A stretch of 5,623 bases of DNA from the NCBI GenBank assembly GCA_021203585.1, contig JAJQAW010000103.1:1-5623 (forward strand). Direction: 5' to 3'. This document shows, piece after piece, positions 1 through 5,623 of the stretch. The notes beneath the pieces are model-generated. The model ran no database searches and was not told where the DNA came from. It was given only the letters and a program-made list of their open reading frames with translations. Each line of letters begins with the position of its first letter. Position 1 is the first letter of the stretch. The DNA comes from Rikenellaceae bacterium. Its GTDB lineage: Bacteria; Bacteroidota; Bacteroidia; Bacteroidales; Rikenellaceae. The translations under genes were made by a program, and so were the position numbers.

Positions 1-356
1 ACCGCCAGCAGGTGATTGACATCGCGCTGGATCTCACTCAGAATAAATTGGGGAAGGGAAGGGTTCTCCCGAAAAATTTCGAAATATTCATCCAGCACTT
101 TGCCGAATTTATCGATCAACGGGATTTCCTCCATAAAAATGAACTGTAGCCGGGGCAGGAATTCTTGCACGATATCGCCGAATACGGCTTGGAACATTTT
201 TTCTTTGGTTCGGAAATAATTATGAAGCGCCGTACGGTTGATGCCTACGCGGGCGGCGATGTCGCTCATACTGGTCTCTTCGAATCCTTTTTCCACGAAC
301 AATTGTCCCGCAGCCTGGATGATACGCGCCTCCATATGATCTTGTGGTAACTCCAT
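1..356 (-). CDS. TetR/AcrR-family transcriptional repressor (3' end outside window)
   Basis: Predicted one-component DNA-binding regulator acting in the cytoplasm. Only the first 118 codons are present; TetR proteins are usually near 200 residues, so most of the ligand-binding domain is off the left edge. What is visible is a classic TetR N-terminus: helix 1 around residues 9-22 (ARIIQAAGQLFVEKG), then the helix-turn-helix around 29-48 (SMSDIAARVGINRTALHNYF), followed by RTKEKMFQAVF. The chosen ATG at 356 lies 6 bases after the stop of the large activase gene, so the two are almost certainly co-transcribed and may be translationally coupled; no good Shine-Dalgarno site is seen. An in-frame ATG at 335 (codon 8) is an alternative start. 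The inverted repeat at 4638-4657, at the operon promoter, is the likely binding site, implying autoregulation. The ligand is unknown. The family assignment is secure; the target is inferred. Confidence 0.93.
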   Translation of the reverse strand, partial: MELPQDHMEARIIQAAGQLFVEKGFEETSMSDIAARVGINRTALHNYFRTKEKMFQAVFGDIVQEFLPRLQFIFMEEIPLIDKFGKVLDEYFEIFRENPSLPQFILSEIQRDVNHLLA

Positions 357-362
357 GGGATG

Positions 363-3300
363 TTATTTGAGGTTGTGGGTGATCAAATGTAGCCGGTTGA
401 CCACATTGACATCGCTTACCCCGCTGTCGAAATCGAGTGAAAGCAGGTTCATCTGAGGGTAGAGCGTTTTAATCCGTTTTTCCACCCCTTTGGAAATGAT
501 GTGGTTGGCGATGCAACCGAACGGTTGAAGGCTGATCACGTTATTGACGCCCGCTTTGGCGAAGGAGACGATTTCGGCCGGCAGCAGCCAGCCTTCACCG
601 AATTGAGCGGCCAGGGTAATGACCTCTTTGCCGTGTTCGGCTTCCTGAAAAACATCTGTAAAAGGCACGAAATAACGGAACCGGGAAGCCAGGCGATTGA
701 CTTTAGCCACTCGTTTCATCAGCAGGGTATAGACCCAGTCCATAATAAATTCCGGAGTTCCTTTTTTCTCCAGGAAAGCGCGTTTGCGCACTTTGCTGTT
801 GACAAAGCTTTGAAAAAAGAAACTGCACAGGGTCGGGGAGATCACTTCGATGCCTTGATTGATCAGCCAGTCGGCAATGCGCTTATGAGCGAACGAATTG
901 AATTTCAGGTATATTTCCCCTACGATTCCCACTTTGGGAAGAGGACCCGCATCGTGGATAATCCGGTCGAAATCCTGCGCCGCCGTGCCGATCATTCGAT
1001 AAACGGCGCCCGGATCGTTTTTTCGGATGAGCGGTTGTACCGCCTCCAGGTAATATTCCCGCAACCGGCGCGCCGCTCCTTTTTCATGCTCTCGAACTAC
1101 CGAGGCGTGGAAAAATTTGGAAATACAGTCGCTGTACAGAATGGCGGCCAGGGTCACCGGAATCACCTTGAGCCAGTTAATTTTAAATCCGTATTGCTCG
1201 TTGACCAGACCCTCGCCCATGGCCAGCGAAATGACCGGAACCTGTGGATAACCGGCCTCGGCTATGCCTTTTTTCAACAAAGCAATGTAATTGGAAGCCC
1301 GGCACTGTCCTCCGGTTTGGGACATGGCTACGGCCACCCGGTCCGGATCGTATCGGCCGGATTTCAACGCCCTGATCACATCCCCGACCACCAAAGTAGC
1401 CGGATAGCACACTTCGTTGTTGGCGTATTGCAATCCGTATTCGATGGACTGACTATCGCTTTCGGGCAGGGAGACGCAATTGTATCCGGCCAATTTGAGC
1501 AGCGGCGGGATCAGCGGTGAGATGTAATCGGTAAAGAAGGGGGCCAGGATGGTCCGTTTGCGGTCCGCGGGCCGGTAGACTTTGGTCGTGAGGAACGGAT
1601 CGGCCTGCCGCCGGTGTTGGTTATGGCTGAATTTCAGACTTTCTACCACCGAGCGTACCCGTAATTTGATGGATCCGATATTATTCACATCGTCGATTTT
1701 CAGCAGGGTTAGGCTTTTCCCGTAGCGGTTGAGGATGGATTTGACCTCATCGAGCAAAAAAGCATCCGGTCCGCAGCCGAAGGAGGTCATTTGCACGAAA
1801 TGGACTTCATGCCCCTGTTCGGCTACCCACTGCGCCGCCCGGAGAATCCGGTTGATGTAACTCCATTGCGAAACCAGGTGCGATTGGCTGATGCTGATGC
1901 TTTCGTCGTTGCGCACGATATCCTCCGTGAGTACGGTCACGCCCATATCCGAAATCATGTCCGACAGTTTATGCTGAATCAGCGGATCGGTGTGGTAGGG
2001 TCGGCCGGCCAGCACAATGGTCATTTTTCCTTCGGTTTTGCTGTCCTGGTAAGCTTTTCGGTTCGTTTCACGCAATTGACGCTCAAACTTTTCCTGGGCT
2101 TCCAGGGCGATTCGGACCGCTTTTTTTTCGGTCGTTTTAGGAATCCCCAGGCTTTGCAGATAAGCTGCACACCCGTTCAGCAGGGCTTTCTCCTCTTTGA
2201 AATTGATTACCGGGGAATCTACCGGAATGGCCGGATCGATGGCGCTTTTGATCACTTCCGAATACCCCGATACGATGGGGCAATTATAGCTGTTTGCCGT
2301 CCGTCTCCCTTCCGGCTTTTCGAACACCACGTAGGGGAAGAAAATCCGGTCCACTTTTTTGTCGATCAGGTTATATACGTGGCTATGGACCAACTTGGCC
2401 GGAAAACAGATATTGTCCGACATGACCGAGTGAACCCCGGCTTCGTAATTGGCAAAGGTGGATTTATCGGATAACACGGTGCGGATGCCGCAGGCGTTGA
2501 ATAACGCATGCCAGAACGGGTAATTTTCGTACATATTCAGGCAGCGCGGTATCCCCAAAGTGATCCGGCCTTCGGCCGAAGAAATCCGGTCGAACAGATA
2601 TGAGTTTTTCTCCACGGAAAGATTCCGCCCCCGAATCCGTCGTGTTCCCTGGTTGGAAAAAACTTTTTCGCATTTATTGCCCGAATAATACGTATTGTGG
2701 TTGGCAAAGCTGTATTTGTGGACAAAACATTGATTCTCACAACCCCGGCACTGAATCTGCCGGGTGGTATATTCGGCCGTTTGCAATACCTCCTTCAGGG
2801 AGAGCGGAGCACGCAGGTCTCCTTCGCTTTGCGCGTACAGGGCGCATCCGTAAGCTCCCATCAATTCCGGCAAATTGCTTCGGCTCACCTGGACTCCGGT
2901 CAGCAATTCGAAAGCCCGTACTACGGAATCGTTCCGCATGGTGCCGCCTTGCACCACGATCTGTCGTCCGAGTTCCTCGGTCCGGCGAAGTTTCAAGACT
3001 TTGTAGAGGCAGTTTTTGACCACGGAATAGGAAATTCCGGCAGCCATGTCCGCCACCGTAGCGCCTTCGCGCAATACCTGTTTCACCTTGGAATTCATGA
3101 ACACGGTGCAGCGGGTACCCAAATCGCACGGCGCTTGCGCCGTGCAAGCGGTCTGGGCAAATTGCCGAACCGGGTAATTGAGCGACTGGGCAAAAGTTTC
3201 GATGAACGATCCGCAGCCCGAAGAACACGCTTCGTTGATCTCCATTCGGCTCAATACTCCGTTCTCCACGAAGATCGCTTTCATATCCTGACCTCCGATA

Positions 3301-4610
3301 TCGAGAATAAACGATACTTCCGGATCGATTTTCCGGGCAGCCACATAATGAGCTATCGTTTCGATGATGCCCCCTTCCAGGCTGAAAGCCGCTTTGATCA
3401 GATCCTCTCCGTAGCCGGTGGAGAAACTGCCGTTGATTTTCAGGTCGATTCCCCGTAGCTCGCACTGTTCCTGCAGCATCGCAAGACCTTCCTTGACGGT
3501 TTGTATCGGGTTCCCGCGGTTGGGCGCGTAGTGTTTGAACAGGATGCGCTGTTGCTCGTCCGTGACCACAATTTTGGTAGTCGTGGAACCGGAATCGATG
3601 CCTAAATAAGCGTATCCGGTATGTGCGGATAAATCCGCCGATTCGATCGGATTGCCGGAAATCCGCCGCTGCCAAGCAGCGTATTCTTCTGGATTTCGGA
3701 ATATCGGCGCCAGCCGTTCAGTTTGTTTCAATCCGCCCCGGACCGTAGTGTCCGATAGTCGTTCGATCAATTTCCCCAGCCGGATGTTTTTTTCCGGTTC
3801 ACAGCACAGAGCGCATCCCCAGGCCGGAATCAGATTGGCTTTTTCCGGAATCATGTATTGATTCGGTTGGATGCCGATGTAATCCACGAAGGCCTGCCGC
3901 AGCGACGGAATAAAAGAGAGCGGACCGCCGCAGAACAGAATCTTTGGTTCGATGGCGCAGCCGTGAGAAAGCGTCACCACGGTTTGCACCGCCACGGCCC
4001 GGAAAATCGAAGCGGCAATGTCCGCTTTGCTCACATTTTTACTGACCAGATTCTGCATGTCTGTTTTCGAGAACACCCCGCAGCGGGAGGCGATCGGATA
4101 GGTACGTTCGGCCGCACGGGCCAGTCCGTCCAATTCTTCCACGGGAACGGCCAGCAGATGAGCCATTTGGTCGATAAAAGCCCCCGTGCCTCCGGCGCAA
4201 TTGCCGTTCATCCGCAGATCGGCGCTGCCGTTGGATTTGATGTAGACAATCTTTGCGTCTTCGCCGCCGATGTCGATAATGGTCGAAATTCCGGGATGAA
4301 GCGTGCGGACATATTTCGTGGCCGCAACAACTTCCTGAACGAAGGGAACGTCGAAACGTTCGGCCATCCCCATGCCCACCGACCCGGTCACGGTGACCGA
4401 TACCGGTACGTCGCCGAATTCGGTAAGGATGTCTTCAAAAAAACGGGCAAGAACTTCCGGAACGGCGGCATGGTGCCGTTCATACCGGTGAAAAACAATC
4501 CGATTTTGCGGGTCTACCATTACGCCTTTGGCGGTTGTCGAACCGATATCCAGTCCGATCCGGTATATTTTTGTTGCGTTCATTGCGGTATAGTTTACGG
4601 TGTCTGCCAT
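363..4610 (-). CDS. Giant fused acyl-CoA dehydratase activase / HgdB-like protein (BadF/BadG/BcrA/BcrD ATPase family)
   Basis: A 1415-residue cytoplasmic protein. Related activases (HgdC) use ATP to inject one electron from a [4Fe-4S] cluster into 2-hydroxyacyl-CoA dehydratases; the reaction of this fused form is not established. Residues from the ATG at 4610. ASKHA module 1: GLDIGSTT 19-26, DIGGEDAK 113-120, candidate cluster ligands Cys138 (NGNCAGGTG) and Cys177 (SRCGVF), GGPLSF from 228. Module 2: GIDSGSTTTK 337-346, DIGGQDMK 437-444, Cys462 (NEACSSG) and Cys501 (TRCTVF), GGTMRND 555-561. A CxxCxxxC set (621, 624, 628) plus Cys647 follows, then a DUF2229/HgdB-like C-terminal half of about 730 residues that itself looks duplicated. 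The 4610 start is preferred because it follows an AAGGA site and lies about 45 bases inside the predicted transcript; ATG 4583 is also possible. It heads the operon with tetR. No frameshift or lost motif was seen. Family assignment is high confidence; substrate unknown. Confidence 0.95.
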   Translation of the reverse strand: MADTVNYTAMNATKIYRIGLDIGSTTAKGVMVDPQNRIVFHRYERHHAAVPEVLARFFEDILTEFGDVPVSVTVTGSVGMGMAERFDVPFVQEVVAATKYVRTLHPGISTIIDIGGEDAKIVYIKSNGSADLRMNGNCAGGTGAFIDQMAHLLAVPVEELDGLARAAERTYPIASRCGVFSKTDMQNLVSKNVSKADIAASIFRAVAVQTVVTLSHGCAIEPKILFCGGPLSFIPSLRQAFVDYIGIQPNQYMIPEKANLIPAWGCALCCEPEKNIRLGKLIERLSDTTVRGGLKQTERLAPIFRNPEEYAAWQRRISGNPIESADLSAHTGYAYLGIDSGSTTTKIVVTDEQQRILFKHYAPNRGNPIQTVKEGLAMLQEQCELRGIDLKINGSFSTGYGEDLIKAAFSLEGGIIETIAHYVAARKIDPEVSFILDIGGQDMKAIFVENGVLSRMEINEACSSGCGSFIETFAQSLNYPVRQFAQTACTAQAPCDLGTRCTVFMNSKVKQVLREGATVADMAAGISYSVVKNCLYKVLKLRRTEELGRQIVVQGGTMRNDSVVRAFELLTGVQVSRSNLPELMGAYGCALYAQSEGDLRAPLSLKEVLQTAEYTTRQIQCRGCENQCFVHKYSFANHNTYYSGNKCEKVFSNQGTRRIRGRNLSVEKNSYLFDRISSAEGRITLGIPRCLNMYENYPFWHALFNACGIRTVLSDKSTFANYEAGVHSVMSDNICFPAKLVHSHVYNLIDKKVDRIFFPYVVFEKPEGRRTANSYNCPIVSGYSEVIKSAIDPAIPVDSPVINFKEEKALLNGCAAYLQSLGIPKTTEKKAVRIALEAQEKFERQLRETNRKAYQDSKTEGKMTIVLAGRPYHTDPLIQHKLSDMISDMGVTVLTEDIVRNDESISISQSHLVSQWSYINRILRAAQWVAEQGHEVHFVQMTSFGCGPDAFLLDEVKSILNRYGKSLTLLKIDDVNNIGSIKLRVRSVVESLKFSHNQHRRQADPFLTTKVYRPADRKRTILAPFFTDYISPLIPPLLKLAGYNCVSLPESDSQSIEYGLQYANNEVCYPATLVVGDVIRALKSGRYDPDRVAVAMSQTGGQCRASNYIALLKKGIAEAGYPQVPVISLAMGEGLVNEQYGFKINWLKVIPVTLAAILYSDCISKFFHASVVREHEKGAARRLREYYLEAVQPLIRKNDPGAVYRMIGTAAQDFDRIIHDAGPLPKVGIVGEIYLKFNSFAHKRIADWLINQGIEVISPTLCSFFFQSFVNSKVRKRAFLEKKGTPEFIMDWVYTLLMKRVAKVNRLASRFRYFVPFTDVFQEAEHGKEVITLAAQFGEGWLLPAEIVSFAKAGVNNVISLQPFGCIANHIISKGVEKRIKTLYPQMNLLSLDFDSGVSDVNVVNRLHLITHNLK
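3126..3150. repeat. Overlapping inverted repeats inside the activase gene
   Basis: A perfect 9-bp inverted repeat, GCACGGCGC (3126-3134) and GCGCCGTGC (3137-3145), is separated by only two bases. It overlaps a second perfect pair, CGCTTGC (3132-3138) and GCAAGCG (3144-3150). The two stems share bases and cannot form together. They lie in the codons for residues 488-495 (a TACTAQAPC stretch) just ahead of the Cys501 motif of ASKHA module 2. The repeat is certain; a function is not, and it may be a by-product of Ala-rich GC-rich codons. Confidence 0.5.
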
Positions 4611-4619
4611 CGAATTTCG

Positions 4620-4629
4620 CTTCCTTCTT
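4620..4629 (-). promoter_or_regulatory. Shine-Dalgarno-like site of the activase gene
   Basis: On the minus strand this reads AAGAAGGAAG. The AAGGA core (4626-4622) is 11 bases from the ATG at 4610. The spacing is slightly long, but it is the only purine-rich anti-16S match near the candidate starts. It favours ATG 4610 over the in-frame ATGs at 4583 and 4709. Bacteroidota genes often lack such sites, so it is supporting rather than decisive. Confidence 0.5.
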
Positions 4630-4637
4630 ACCTTCGT

Positions 4638-4657
4638 GTTTGACAAGGGTGTCAAAC
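4638..4657. promoter_or_regulatory. Predicted TetR operator, 8-bp perfect inverted repeat
   Basis: The arms GTTTGACA (4638-4645) and TGTCAAAC (4650-4657) are perfect complements separated by AGGG. One further G-C pair (4636/4659) appears after a single mismatch. Size and symmetry fit a TetR-dimer site. It begins one base downstream of the -7 box at 4659-4666 and covers the expected start of the activase-tetR transcript, so a bound dimer would block RNA polymerase. There is no T-run on either side, which argues against a terminator. Assignment to the TetR protein of this operon is inferred from position. Confidence 0.75.
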
Positions 4658-4658
4658 G

Positions 4659-4689
4659 CAAAGGTAGCGAGTTTTTCATCCGATGCAAA
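4659..4689 (-). promoter_or_regulatory. Bacteroidota-type promoter of the activase-tetR operon
   Basis: Read on the minus strand, a -33 TTTG (4689-4686) is followed after exactly 19 bases by TACCTTTG (4666-4659). This is a full match to the known Bacteroidota consensus TTTG-N19-21-TAnnTTTG. The transcript should start a few bases after 4659, around 4652-4655, giving a leader of about 45 bases. The predicted start lies inside the inverted repeat, suggesting direct repression. An ATG-initiated extension of the activase frame to 4709 would lie upstream of this promoter and is therefore unlikely to be translated. Confidence 0.8.
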
Positions 4690-4746
4690 TCGAATCCGGA
4701 TTGTTGCAATAAATCCGAGAATAGAGGATAAATGCCTGCCTATCTC

Positions 4747-4781
4747 CCGGGATAATTTCTCGATATTCCGGAATTTTTTTT
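4747..4781 (+). terminator. Terminator-like hairpin with 8-T tract
   Basis: CCGGGATA (4747-4754) pairs with TATTCCGG (4764-4771) through seven Watson-Crick pairs and one G-U pair, with a 9-base loop. AA and eight T (4774-4781) follow. This is the layout of a rho-independent terminator for plus-strand transcription, of moderate strength. No plus-strand gene is visible immediately upstream. It could be the leftover terminator of a lost gene, an attenuator in the leader of the metalloprotease-like gene, or chance. Confidence 0.4.
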
Positions 4782-4806
4782 CGGTAATCCGAGTCCTCCG
4801 GTCATC

Positions 4807-5466
4807 TTGCCGCCCCTGGTTGCGCCCGATCCCGGTCCGGGTACGCCTTTTGTTCCCGATCCCGGTGACGGAGGAAACAACAACTCGGGCGGCGGCGGCA
4901 GCGGCACCACGAATAATAAAACACCCGATACCCGGAACGATAAATTGGATAAAGCACTCGAATTGTTGCTGGCCAAGTTAGGGATAACCGAAATAGGTAA
5001 GGTTCTGCAAGCCATGTTAAACGGTCAAACGCTTAATTTTGCATCGCACGAGAATTTTCCATGCCTTATGGGTTTACTTCCCGCCAGTGCCGAGGTAATC
5101 AATTTCTGGTACAATCCCAATGAACTGAACTCCATAACGGAGCATGGATTGACAGTGGCCTGTTTGCATGAAATGTATCACCTGTATCGGTTCGATAACG
5201 GTACGTGGAGGATCGAAAATTGGTTTGGGTTAACTTCGGATCAACAGCAGGCGCTGTTGATTACGATCAACCAAAACGATCACCAGGCGCAAGTGAACGA
5301 TCCGAATTACCTGGAATGGCTGAAAGAAGCGTTGCCCGGCTCCCCAGATTCGGAATACGATTACCTCAGGTATGCGGGAACAATTGGAACGCCGGTATTT
5401 GATGATTTATCATCTTCTCGCAAGAATGAAATTTCCAGTTGGTTGTTGAAAAATGGATTTTTTTAA
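4807..5466 (+). CDS. Predicted HExxH zinc-metalloprotease-like domain protein, apparently lacking its N-terminus
   Basis: 219 residues if begun at TTG 4807; the frame is open from 4756, and no in-frame ATG or GTG occurs before the globular domain. Residues 1-45 are a low-complexity linker with two PDPG units and Gly/Asn/Ser runs. A domain follows from about 45 to the end, with HEMYH at 121-125, the zinc-binding and catalytic motif of zincin proteases. NDH at 157-159 could supply a third ligand. The order HExxH, then NDH, then Y..L.Y.G with a Phe/Leu tail resembles, from memory, domains ending Bacteroidota lipoproteins and RHS/YD-type proteins. There is no signal peptide, convincing promoter or Shine-Dalgarno site, and a terminator-like hairpin precedes it. 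It is therefore probably a 5'-truncated gene or orphan effector cassette rather than an intact gene. The next gene starts one base after its stop. The coding nature of the domain is likely; start and function are uncertain. Confidence 0.6.
   Translation: MPPLVAPDPGPGTPFVPDPGDGGNNNSGGGGSGTTNNKTPDTRNDKLDKALELLLAKLGITEIGKVLQAMLNGQTLNFASHENFPCLMGLLPASAEVINFWYNPNELNSITEHGLTVACLHEMYHLYRFDNGTWRIENWFGLTSDQQQALLITINQNDHQAQVNDPNYLEWLKEALPGSPDSEYDYLRYAGTIGTPVFDDLSSSRKNEISSWLLKNGFF
4825..4866 (+). repeat. Short direct repeat encoding PDPG units
   Basis: The 12-base unit CCCGATCCCGGT occurs at 4825-4836 and again at 4855-4866, exactly 30 bases (10 codons) apart. Both copies are in frame and encode PDPG in the linker of the metalloprotease-like protein. 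The spacing suggests a duplicated 10-codon linker unit. Confidence 0.6.
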
Positions 5467-5467
5467 A

Positions 5468-5623
5468 ATGATAAGCATGAAAAGGATAATTTTAAGCTGG
5501 ATTTTTATTGTGAACATTTTTGTTGCTTCGGGACAAGATGGTTCTTATTATATAATCCTAACATCAGAGCCTTTAATGGAAGAATTTCCGACGGAGGGAA
5601 TTTACAAAAGTATTACTGAGGAG
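5468..5623 (+). CDS. Small exported protein of unknown function (3' end outside window)
   Basis: The first 52 codons of an open frame that continues past the right edge. It opens with a clear Sec signal peptide: Lys-Arg at 5-6, a hydrophobic core IILSWIFIVNIFVA at 7-20, and a likely signal peptidase I site after ASG (20-22), before Gln23. There is no lipobox Cys, so a periplasmic or outer-membrane-exposed soluble protein is more likely than a lipoprotein. ATG 5468 lies one base after the metalloprotease-like stop, which suggests coupling. ATG 5477 (codon 4) gives a more typical signal peptide and could be the true start. The DNA is strikingly AT-rich (49 G/C in the 150 bases 5471-5620). I do not recognise the family. 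As the partner of a toxin-like domain it could be an immunity protein, which is inferred from position only. Confidence 0.7.
   Translation, partial: MISMKRIILSWIFIVNIFVASGQDGSYYIILTSEPLMEEFPTEGIYKSITEE

Noticed and set aside
501..1520. 339-residue open frame on the plus strand
   Set aside because: Lies wholly antisense to the C-terminal part of the activase gene, whose motifs are continuous. Its protein is His/Arg/Phe/Asp-rich with no recognisable domain, typical of an antisense shadow of biased codons.
2697..3458. 253-residue plus-strand and overlapping 312-residue minus-strand open frames (to 3675)
   Set aside because: Both are out-of-frame readings of the second activase module, whose real frame carries DIGGQDMK and the conserved Cys motifs. 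Arg/Ser-rich shadow composition.
3858..4643. 261-residue plus-strand open frame
   Set aside because: Antisense to activase module 1 and running into its promoter region; no domain or start signal.
4638..4657. The inverted repeat as a terminator
   Set aside because: No T-run follows on either strand and the stem sits directly at the promoter, so an operator is a better explanation.
4693..4702. AATCCGGATT perfect palindrome just upstream of the -33 box
   Set aside because: Only 10 bases with no spacer or second copy; similar short palindromes (ATTCCGGAAT at 4765) are expected in this CCGG-rich DNA.
4611..4709. N-terminal extension of the activase to the ATG at 4709
   Set aside because: It would place the start codon upstream of the consensus promoter and add 33 residues unlike the family. 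ATG 4610 has a Shine-Dalgarno-like site and leads straight into the ASKHA fold.
4732..4755. Mini-ORF ATG CCT GCC ... TAA (7 residues) ahead of the metalloprotease frame
   Set aside because: It could be a leader peptide before the hairpin, but it has no ribosome site, promoter or regulatory codon pattern, so it is too weak to annotate.
4535..4981. 148-residue plus-strand frame, and a 91-residue minus-strand frame at 4740-5015
   Set aside because: The first crosses the activase start, operator and linker DNA without coherent protein features. The second is the reverse reading of the GC-rich linker repeats.

Overview
The window most likely comes from an anaerobic member of the Bacteroidota. The strongest evidence is a promoter with the Bacteroidota signature: TTTG, exactly 19 bases, then TAccTTTG. 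The large Fe-S activase/dehydratase-like fusion protein is a family typical of strict anaerobes. Two further hints are the scarcity of Shine-Dalgarno sites and a signal peptide ending in ...SGQ. I cannot name the species.

Left and centre (1-4689, minus strand): a two-gene operon reads leftwards. It begins with a 1415-residue fused activase of the BadF/BadG/BcrA/BcrD (HgdC) type, carrying two tandem ASKHA ATPase modules followed by two HgdB/HgdA-like dehydratase-type halves (363-4610). Six bases after its stop comes a TetR/AcrR-family repressor (356 to beyond the left edge). The promoter lies at 4659-4689. A perfect inverted repeat (GTTTGACA, 4-base spacer, TGTCAAAC) sits one base downstream of its -7 box, over the expected transcription start. 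The simplest model is that the TetR protein binds there and controls its own operon in response to an unknown ligand.

Right (about 4747-5623, plus strand): after a terminator-like hairpin with an 8-T run, an open frame with no ATG at its head encodes a Pro/Asp/Gly/Asn-rich linker and a globular domain with a zinc-protease-type HEMYH motif. It looks like the C-terminal end of a larger secreted or polymorphic-toxin-type protein whose N-terminus is missing. One base after its stop an AT-rich gene for a small exported protein begins and runs off the right edge. The pair resembles an orphan effector tip with a candidate immunity partner, but this is inference.

The two halves are divergent and have no evident functional link. 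The boundary near 4700-4800 may be a recombination junction. All other long open frames inside 363-4610 are shadows of the activase gene. No tRNA, rRNA, CRISPR array or insertion sequence was seen.
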